From OMIW01 sp044235645 (GTDB taxonomy: Bacteria; Bdellovibrionota_C; UBA2361; OMIW01), in assembly GCA_044235645.1 (NCBI GenBank), contig JBIIHQ010000012.1, positions 1-64,000 of the forward strand: 64,000 nt of DNA, given 5' to 3'. The notes beneath the pieces are model-generated. The model saw only the letters and a program-made list of their open reading frames with translations. It searched no databases and was not told the DNA's origin. Below, piece after piece: positions 57,924-64,000 of the stretch. Position numbers and translations under genes: made by a program. Every line of letters begins with the position of its first letter. Within the stretch, counting starts at the first letter, position 1.

Positions 57924-58904
57924 TTATGGAGCCCTCTCCCCCACTGTCGTCATTTCCTTCAACAACTTGAGTACAGGTGCATCGGTTGAGAGCACCAGCT
58001 GAGTATCACTCGTCAAAATCTGAGGATAGAGCTGGAGCGTCCGGAGGAATTGATAGAACTCAGCGGTTTGCGGATCCTGATTGTACGAGCGCGCATAAAT
58101 CTCTGAGGCTTTTGCATCAGCCTCACCCCGAATCTGCTGAACCTTCCGATAAGCTCCCGAGCGGATCTCCTGAAGGTCCATTTCCTTCCGACCGGCTATC
58201 TTTGCCGCTTCTCCCTCTCCCTCTGAGCGGAATCGCTGCGCTATCTGCAATCGCTCACTTATCATCCGTTGATAAATACGGTCGAGGACATCGGGGTTGT
58301 AGTTCACCCGCTTCAGTCGAAGATCAAGAAGCTCGATACCGAACTCCTTGAGCTTCCCCACTGATGCCGCCTTAATCTCCCCCTCGACAACCTGCCGACC
58401 CGCAGCGATCGGGCGCAACGACCCAATTGAACCAGTTTTGTCAGCCGCCTGAAGAGATACATCTGCCTGGGGAACACGATCCTTATCGCTCCTCACGATC
58501 TCGATAAGCTGGTGGCGAGCAACCGCGTTTCTTATCTCACTGCCAAGAATATCCTCGAGTCTCGACTGAGCGCTTCGCTCATCTCGGATCCGCACGAAAT
58601 ACCGCATCGGCTCCTCGATTCGCCACCGAGCGAATGCATCAACATAAATGTAAGTTTTATCTTTGGTAGGTATCCCCACCGGGGCACCATCCCACTCGAG
58701 AAATCGCTTATCTAGCCGATTTACCGTCTGGATGAATGGAACTTTATAGTGAAGCCCCGGTTCTGAGATTGGCGCTCCAACCGGTTTTCCAAATTGGGTG
58801 ATAATCACTTGGTCCGTTTCTTTGACGGTGTAGAGGATGTTCGCGAGCAGGATCACGATAAGGCCCCCGAGCCCCACCAGGGGCGTACCGAATACATTCT
58901 TCAT
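57924..58904 (-). CDS. hflC: HflC, SPFH-family modulator of FtsH
   Basis: 326 residues from ATG at 58904, which has AGGAGG upstream; the frame extends to 58982. N-terminal TM (GLGGLIVILLANILYTV), an SPFH/band-7 domain (VIITQFGKPVGAPISEPGLHYKVPF, VDAFARWRIEEPMRYF), then a charged helix (AQRFRSEGEGEAAKIAGRKEMD). With HflK it forms a cage around FtsH. ATGA overlap with hflK. Confidence 0.95.
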   Translation of the reverse strand: MKNVFGTPLVGLGGLIVILLANILYTVKETDQVIITQFGKPVGAPISEPGLHYKVPFIQTVNRLDKRFLEWDGAPVGIPTKDKTYIYVDAFARWRIEEPMRYFVRIRDERSAQSRLEDILGSEIRNAVARHQLIEIVRSDKDRVPQADVSLQAADKTGSIGSLRPIAAGRQVVEGEIKAASVGKLKEFGIELLDLRLKRVNYNPDVLDRIYQRMISERLQIAQRFRSEGEGEAAKIAGRKEMDLQEIRSGAYRKVQQIRGEADAKASEIYARSYNQDPQTAEFYQFLRTLQLYPQILTSDTQLVLSTDAPVLKLLKEMTTVGERAP

Positions 58905-59938
58905 CGTCGTTCCTCCTCTTCTCGCGAAGCACCTTCCGGACGGGGGCCAGCTCCACGAAGCACATTCAAGAGCGGTATCCACTGCCTGAGGTTTTCATCA
59001 ACGATTACCTTACCCTTCAGCTGCGGCATAATCTCAGCCATCGTTTCGAGATAGAGCCTGGTTCGGGTAATCGAAGGGGCCTTGATGTACTCCGCGAGAA
59101 GCGCGTTAAACGATGCCACATCTCCCTCTGCTTCGTTCACCCGCTTAAAGCGATACCCCTCAGCCGCCTGAATCGCCGATTCAGCCTCACCCTTTGCACG
59201 AGGAACCGCCTGGTTGTAATCCCCGTGGGCTAGGTTAATCATCCGCTCTCGATCTTGTTGTGCCTTGTTGACCTCATTGAACGAGGTTTGTACTGGTTGA
59301 GGGGGGTTGACGTTTTTAAGCTGTACTTGGTCGACGACAATTCCCAATTGGTACATGTTGGTAAGCTGCTGCAACCGAGCCAGCGCCGCTATTTCTATCT
59401 CCTGCCGCCCGATCGTGATGACTTCATCAACAGTGCGATCCCCAATAACCTCCCGCATCGCCGCCTCGGAGAGATCACGCAGCGTCTGAGTGGGATTTCT
59501 CACATCAAAGAGATACTGCTTAGGCTCTTTAATCCGATATTGCACCACCCATTCAACCAGCGCTGAATTCAGGTCACCCGTCACCATTGCCTTTTCTCGC
59601 TCAGGGTCGGAGCCACCCTGATAGGGATTGGTATATTGGGGCGTGAGAAATCCGAACTCAACTTTTAGTTGCCGCTTTGTCGGAAGGACACTCACCTGAT
59701 CGATCCCGAACGGAAACTTGAAATGAAGACCCGGCTGCACCGTGTCTATGTACCTACCAAACCGTAGCACCACCCCCTCAGATTCAGCAGGAATCGTATA
59801 GAAGCTGCTCCACCCAACGGCAAGCACCAGGAGGAGTACCAATCCCGGGAGAACCGCCCGCAGATTCGTAACCTCCGTCGGTTTCTTGGGAGGGGGGACT
59901 ACAATGCCAAGCTCCTTGAGAAAATCCCTATCAGTCAT
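58901..59938 (-). CDS. hflK: HflK, SPFH-family modulator of FtsH
   Basis: 345 residues. One TM (LPGLVLLLVLAVGWSSFYTI, about 30-50), then band-7 sequence SEGVVLRFGRYIDTVQPGLHFKFPFGIDQV, LVEWVVQYRIKEPKQYLFDV, VDQVQLKNVNPPQPVQTSFNEVNKAQQDRERM. The usual Gly-rich N terminus is missing; only about 28 residues precede the TM. Stop overlaps the hflC start. Confidence 0.95.
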   Translation of the reverse strand: MTDRDFLKELGIVVPPPKKPTEVTNLRAVLPGLVLLLVLAVGWSSFYTIPAESEGVVLRFGRYIDTVQPGLHFKFPFGIDQVSVLPTKRQLKVEFGFLTPQYTNPYQGGSDPEREKAMVTGDLNSALVEWVVQYRIKEPKQYLFDVRNPTQTLRDLSEAAMREVIGDRTVDEVITIGRQEIEIAALARLQQLTNMYQLGIVVDQVQLKNVNPPQPVQTSFNEVNKAQQDRERMINLAHGDYNQAVPRAKGEAESAIQAAEGYRFKRVNEAEGDVASFNALLAEYIKAPSITRTRLYLETMAEIMPQLKGKVIVDENLRQWIPLLNVLRGAGPRPEGASREEEERR

Positions 59939-60446
59939 GGTAACGAGCGCCTCGGTGCACGGGGTTATGAGAGCAAATTGATTATCGGCTGGAGTATATA
60001 CCGCGAGTGAGAGGGAATAAAGGGGCGTCGTTGTAACCCCTCGTCAGGATACCAAAAGGTGGATGCCGACCAATCGTTCAAAAATAGCCTCACAGTTGAG
60101 GAAAAGCCAACGTTTAACTTTCGTTATATTTTAATCTTGCCACATCACTACGAGTGGCCCACACCCTATAAAGTTCGCAGACGCAAGAAAGTACAAAGGA
60201 AAGCTCACTGGTACATCCGGAAAAATGGTACAACAATTTCAACCAGCTCTGCGAACCATGGATGGTACGGCGAACGCTGATAGGGGTCATGAACTGGGGG
60301 GCAAAATAGCCGAGAGGGATATCTCAGCCGGTTTCAATCATCCTGAAAAGGGACGAGTGGAAATTCAGGAACACCTAAAAATTCTCAGAGAGTGTGCGAC
60401 TTTCGGTTCATGAAGTTCTGATGAAACCTTTCGCCGCCGAAAGTCT
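59939..60446. other. Intergenic region between hflK and the second cheX
   Basis: 508 bases without a convincing gene. A 73-residue frame (60059-60280) starts from GTG without a ribosome site and has no family features. The hflK promoter is expected near 59980-60020; TATACT is present on the minus strand but its -35 is poor. Confidence 0.5.
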
Positions 60447-60923
60447 CTATTTCTCCTCAGTGGGCGAAACATTTGACTCAACAACAAAATTTCCAAATTC
60501 CGTCTTAAAGGGAATGACGACGATCGGTCCCTGTGCGAATTGGTCTATCTCAATGCCCCGCCCAAATATCATAAACGGTATCGCCATATCGAACAAAAGT
60601 CCTCGCTCCGACATTTCCAACTTCGCGACACCCGCAATGATGTTTGTTAGCTCACCCACCGCATCGAGGGTGCTATCGTCGATGACGGTGACATCCTGCA
60701 TAAACATCCGGCTGCAGACGCCCAGGATACACGGCTCATCAAAACTGATCGCCATGCTACCCCTCATGTTTGGCCCCTCCATTCCAATAACTCCTGTGGC
60801 AGGACCGTATGTCCTGGTATCGGACTTCAGATAGGGTCGGCCGGGGGTTGACGGCGTCAAGGCCATAGTATCCATCGTGCTCATGACCGCATTGATGAAC
60901 GGATTTATATACTCAGCCTTCAT
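60447..60923 (-). CDS. cheX: Chemotaxis phosphatase CheX-like protein, copy 2
   Basis: 158 residues from ATG; in-frame codons extend to a TTG at 60953. Same features as copy 1 at 37675: MKAEYINPFINA opening and the phosphatase Glu/Asn in AVGELTNIIAGVAKLEM. About 71% identity, no gaps. The most changed region is residues 13-60. It is not next to other chemotaxis genes, so it may serve a different CheY or receiver, such as the hybrid protein at 27643. Confidence 0.9.
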   Translation of the reverse strand: MKAEYINPFINAVMSTMDTMALTPSTPGRPYLKSDTRTYGPATGVIGMEGPNMRGSMAISFDEPCILGVCSRMFMQDVTVIDDSTLDAVGELTNIIAGVAKLEMSERGLLFDMAIPFMIFGRGIEIDQFAQGPIVVIPFKTEFGNFVVESNVSPTEEK

Positions 60924-60953
60924 ATGATCGATTACAAAGGGATGTCGAATCAA

Positions 60954-61392
60954 ACAGACCGTCGCCGTCCTGGTGAGCTACGATCCGGGAGAATCAATGC
61001 TTTACTCAAGCGAACTTTAACGACCGACATGCTACCGAAGATGGCCAAAAAGGAGCAATATCTTAAATGATATCAAAACGATATTCTCAGCGAACCAAAC
61101 AGTAGCCCGCCTCCATACCACGCATCTCGAACTAGCTATCCGATTATTCAATTCGCTCATGGCTGTGATTGAGATGCTCTTCGACCTCGCAACTCTTCCG
61201 AATTCTCCAGCCGAGTTTGGAGGCTCCCCCCTCCCCGAGTCGGGTGGTGAAAAATGACTTCCTGTTGCCTCTTTTGATCGTTTGACTGCAACTCTATCGG
61301 AGTCAACGAAAACTCCTCAAAGGATCTGAGGGGATACATCTCCAGCTTTTTCGCTCAGCCTCCCAAAATTCACGGGGAGAAACCATTTCTCA
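60954..61392. other. Intergenic region between cheX copy 2 and the ABC transporter genes
   Basis: 439 bases. I see no gene, tRNA or strong hairpin. It holds the upstream region of cheX copy 2 on its left and the 3' end of the transporter transcript on its right. Confidence 0.5.
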
Positions 61393-63165
61393 CTACCCCG
61401 CTAGCTCCTCGACACTCAGTAGCGGTAGTACCTCCTCAGGAGCTCCATCCCTCACGATCTCCCCTCCTGCAAACTCGATAATCCTGTCCATTCCAGCAAG
61501 CGTCTCGAGGCGATGCGCTATTGTGATAATCGTTCTGTCCGCGAGCGCGGAGCGAAGCACCGATTGGATAATCGCATCGGTGATTGAGTCAACCCCACTC
61601 GTTGGCTCATCCATGATGACGAACGGACAGTTCGCGACGATAACCCGGGCGAGGCAGATAAGCTGGCGCTCGCCAAAAGAGAGGTTCGCGCCCCCCTCGG
61701 TAACGGGACAAGCGAGATTGAAAGTAAGATTGACCGCTTCGAGTGTTCTCAAAAGTACCTCATCGGAGAGGTGATTGCACCTATCGAGATTCGAACGGAT
61801 GGTACCCTCGAATAGGTATGGTTCTTGGGGAACGATCGCAAAGTTTGCACGTGCCTGCTCGATGGGAAGGGCAAGTAACGATTGACCGCCGATTGCAATA
61901 TCGCCCCCATGAACGTAGACCATGCGGAAGAGCGACTGTACAACGCTGCTCTTTCCCGCACCTGTCCGACCAACTAGACCGACTTTGGAGCCACGAGATA
62001 TTCGCATCGAAAGATTCGTCAAGATTTGCGGAGTGGAGGCGCGGTAGCTCATCGAATAATTCGAAAAGATAAGATCCCCATCGAGAACCCGATCGGTGGG
62101 TGCAGCACACGCGGGAATATTTCCCTCCTCAGCTGTCTCAGAAGGCAGGTCTGTATATTCAAAGACCCGTCGAGCTATCCCAAGCCCTTCGTAAAGGTTA
62201 ACGAGGGAGTTTGAAAGCCACGCCAGAAGTCCTCCGACGCGAAACGTTGCTGAGATGATGACGGCCCCGAGAGCTGCAGTGATGACGCCCTGATGAATGG
62301 CTATAGAGACGGCGCACAGCACGATAGCCCCGTAACACGCAACAGCAATATCACACCACAATCGCCCGAGCATCTGAACCTGTCCACGCAGAAAATGCAT
62401 TTGCATGTACCGATACGTCGCGCGAGAAAATCGGCCCAAAAGAGTGGGGAGTTCGTTATAAAGGTCGAAACAGCGAACCCCCTCAATGATATCTGATTCA
62501 CGATGAAGGACCTCACCAAACCGAGCAGAACGAAGCATGTTGAGGTGCTGTAACATCGGTGCTGTGTTCGTTTGGATAAAGAGAAAGAGGAGAAGAATCG
62601 GGATTGCGGGAAGAGCGGCGAAAGGTGATGCGAACGATACGACTCCAACGATAGCAAAAAATTCAGTAAGGCTTATTATCGAGTCCTCGAGCACGATTGG
62701 AAGATCCACCCGCACCCTCTCAGCATCGCCCGTGAGACGATTTATAATTTTCCCCGATGGATATTCGTCGAAGAACGAAGTCCGGGTCCTTCCAAGGCGG
62801 CCCACCATGCGTCGAAAGAGAGGGAGTGATGAGAAGGGCCCACATGCTTCAAAGCTAACCCAGAGAACGAGTCGAGAAGAAAAACTTATCGCTACGAGGA
62901 CAAAAAGTGCCCCGATTGATACTGTGATACCGAAACCTCTCAAAGCTTCGGGAACACTGCAATCTGTCGCATCGGAGCACTCTGCGTATCTTCCCGCCAT
63001 CCAGATGATGAGCTGGTGAGCTCCCGAGGCGATCGCTGAGAGCAGAGCAATCGGAACAAGTGCTCGTCGGTAGAAAGGCACCTCACGCAGGAATCGGCGG
63101 AGAATTGCGAATGTGCTCGCCGTATGGTGCGCCCTTTCCTCCGTCGTAAACCCCTCAGATTCCAT
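61393..63165 (-). CDS. ABCC-type ABC transporter, second half (TMD2-NBD2)
   Basis: 590 residues. Five to six hydrophobic segments (about 35-60, 75-105, 165-200, 265-330) form the membrane domain. The NBD has Walker A VGRTGAGKSSVVQSL, Q-loop VPQEPYLFEG, signature NLSFGERQLICLARVIV, Walker B with catalytic Glu VIMDEPTSGVD and the switch His in TIAHRLE. The signature and Walker B match NBD2 of MRP/ABCC exporters. GGAGG precedes the ATG, and the start overlaps the end of the upstream half by 11 bases, so the two are probably made together as one heterodimer. Substrate unknown. Confidence 0.9.
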   Translation of the reverse strand: MESEGFTTEERAHHTASTFAILRRFLREVPFYRRALVPIALLSAIASGAHQLIIWMAGRYAECSDATDCSVPEALRGFGITVSIGALFVLVAISFSSRLVLWVSFEACGPFSSLPLFRRMVGRLGRTRTSFFDEYPSGKIINRLTGDAERVRVDLPIVLEDSIISLTEFFAIVGVVSFASPFAALPAIPILLLFLFIQTNTAPMLQHLNMLRSARFGEVLHRESDIIEGVRCFDLYNELPTLLGRFSRATYRYMQMHFLRGQVQMLGRLWCDIAVACYGAIVLCAVSIAIHQGVITAALGAVIISATFRVGGLLAWLSNSLVNLYEGLGIARRVFEYTDLPSETAEEGNIPACAAPTDRVLDGDLIFSNYSMSYRASTPQILTNLSMRISRGSKVGLVGRTGAGKSSVVQSLFRMVYVHGGDIAIGGQSLLALPIEQARANFAIVPQEPYLFEGTIRSNLDRCNHLSDEVLLRTLEAVNLTFNLACPVTEGGANLSFGERQLICLARVIVANCPFVIMDEPTSGVDSITDAIIQSVLRSALADRTIITIAHRLETLAGMDRIIEFAGGEIVRDGAPEEVLPLLSVEELAG

Positions 63166-64000
63166 GTGCCTCCGCCGCTTTCAGGAAGGCGAAGAAGCGC
63201 GAGCTCGAATCCTCCGCAAGTGTCCGAGGATCTCCATCCTCCACAATTCGACCTCCTTCTAGCACCAGAACACGGTCACACCGCTGGAGCTCGGCGAGTC
63301 GATGCGACACCAGAATCAACCCTTTGTTCTCGGCGACAATTGAATTCATCAAAAGATTTTCTGTTTTTGGATCAACCGCACTCAGCGGATCGTCAAGAAC
63401 AAGTACCGACCGTTTCGACATAAATGCGCGAGCGAGACTGACCCGCTGCTTTTGCCCCCCCGAGAGATTGATCCCTGATTCCCCGATCTCCTCTCGCAGC
63501 CCGCGAGGAAAGAGAGCGATGTCGTCATTGAGCTGGGACGCTGCAATCGCCATTTCGACCTCCTCTATCGAGCGAGTGCCCGATAGATCGAGATTGTCCT
63601 GAAGAGATGTGTTTGAGAGAAAGGGCTCTTGGGGGGAATATGCGAGGGAACTCCGCCAATAATGGTAAACATCGGCTCGCCAGACGGGGTACAATTCCCC
63701 GCTCACGCCGATGAATAATTCACCCATCGACAAGGGAAGCTCCCCAACCAGGACCTCAAGAAGCGTAGACTTACCGCTCCCCACCGGACCAACGATGGCC
63801 GTGCGCTGATCGAGCCGCAGCTCTACAGAGATGCCGTCGAGAGCTCTGATTCCGTTAAAATGAACTGACAGATTACGGACAACAATACGATCTGGTTGGT
63901 GAGTGATTTCTCTTGAGTCCGATGGCGCCGGTTTTATCAATTGTTGAATATCGGTTTCTGCCAGCAGAGCGAGAAGCCGATGCGACCCTGCGACCGCTGA
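63155..64000 (-). CDS. ABCC-type ABC transporter, first half (NBD1 end only; 5' end beyond window)
   Basis: The frame is open to the right window edge, so only the last about 281 residues are seen; the TTG at 63940 is not the start. The upstream part (SAVAGSHRLLALLAETDIQQ) looks like the helix linking TMD1 to NBD1. The NBD has Walker A IVGPVGSGKSTLLEVL, YSPQEPFLSNTSLQDNL, signature NLSGGQKQRVSLARAF, Walker B VLVLDDPLSAVD with Asp in place of the catalytic Glu, and VSHRLAEL. A degenerate NBD1 of exactly this DDPLSAVD form marks eukaryotic-style ABCC proteins. Confidence 0.88.
   Translation of the reverse strand, partial: SAVAGSHRLLALLAETDIQQLIKPAPSDSREITHQPDRIVVRNLSVHFNGIRALDGISVELRLDQRTAIVGPVGSGKSTLLEVLVGELPLSMGELFIGVSGELYPVWRADVYHYWRSSLAYSPQEPFLSNTSLQDNLDLSGTRSIEEVEMAIAASQLNDDIALFPRGLREEIGESGINLSGGQKQRVSLARAFMSKRSVLVLDDPLSAVDPKTENLLMNSIVAENKGLILVSHRLAELQRCDRVLVLEGGRIVEDGDPRTLAEDSSSRFFAFLKAAEAHGI

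Noticed and set aside
59982..59989. Perfect GCCGATAA on the minus strand upstream of hflK
   Set aside because: No -35 box at the 12-base spacing, and hflK is not a motility gene; a chance match is likely.
60059..60280. 73-residue plus-strand frame in the hflK/cheX gap
   Set aside because: GTG start without a Shine-Dalgarno, no recognisable motif or hydrophobic pattern, and uneven composition; treated as non-coding.

Overview
The window reads as chromosomal DNA of a motile bacterium with a Gram-negative type envelope. It is densely coded on both strands, with many 1-4 base start/stop overlaps. I see no phage, plasmid, insertion sequence, CRISPR array or rRNA; the only RNA gene found is one tRNA-Leu. 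The gene set (FliS, a full chemotaxis pathway with CheX phosphatases, PlsC, Psd, a heptosyltransferase-like GT9, HflKC, YggX, FadN/FadA) and the tilS-ftsH-cdaA-ybbR-glmM order point to a deltaproteobacteria-like lineage (Desulfobacterota, Bdellovibrionota or Myxococcota in the broad sense). That placement is inference and is not precise.

Layout. 0.3-2.9 kb: a soluble double-cache/CheW fusion. 3-7 kb: SWIM-SNF2 ATPase and AguB-like amidase. 7-15 kb: FemAB-like acyltransferase, tRNA-Leu, PlsC, DUF3108 protein, GalE, YbhN-like membrane protein and nitronate monooxygenase. 15-20.5 kb: L33, then a leftward unit of a CgeB-like glycosyltransferase, a GT9 glycosyltransferase, an unknown protein and Hpf. 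20.6-24.4 kb: YheT hydrolase, DUF808 protein, FliS, and ProC/YggX. 24.7-27.4 kb: an ECF sigma factor overlapping a ClsB-like phospholipase D, then a YbhP-like phosphodiesterase.

27.6-38.9 kb is the chemotaxis core: a degenerate hybrid kinase, cheA-cheR-cheB leftward, then a chemoreceptor, cheW, cheX and cheY. A second cheX lies at 60.5 kb. The expected logic is that the receptor and CheW control CheA, CheA phosphorylates CheY and CheB, CheR and CheB adapt the receptor, and CheX removes phosphate from CheY (no CheZ is seen). The cache-CheW protein may feed an additional cytoplasmic signal into CheA. Three sigma-28-like promoter matches with identical 12-base spacing precede the cache-CheW gene, the receptor and fliS, suggesting a shared motility regulon.

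39-48.6 kb: Psd, an unknown anchored Cys-containing protein, the glmM/ybbR/cdaA/ftsH/tilS block (cell-wall precursor, c-di-AMP, proteolysis, tRNA modification) and a DoxX protein. 48.8-60 kb: CysE, a metallophosphoesterase, a divergent PurM, NadA, a flagellin-like protein of unknown role, the FadN-FadA beta-oxidation pair and HflK-HflC. The right end holds two overlapping half-genes of an ABCC (MRP-like) transporter; the upstream one runs off the window.

The best leads for new biology are the tandem repeated domain at the N terminus of CheA, the membrane-free cache-CheW fusion, the ATP-site-deficient hybrid kinase, the flagellin-like orphan, the split ABCC transporter, and two palindromes between hpf and rpmG.
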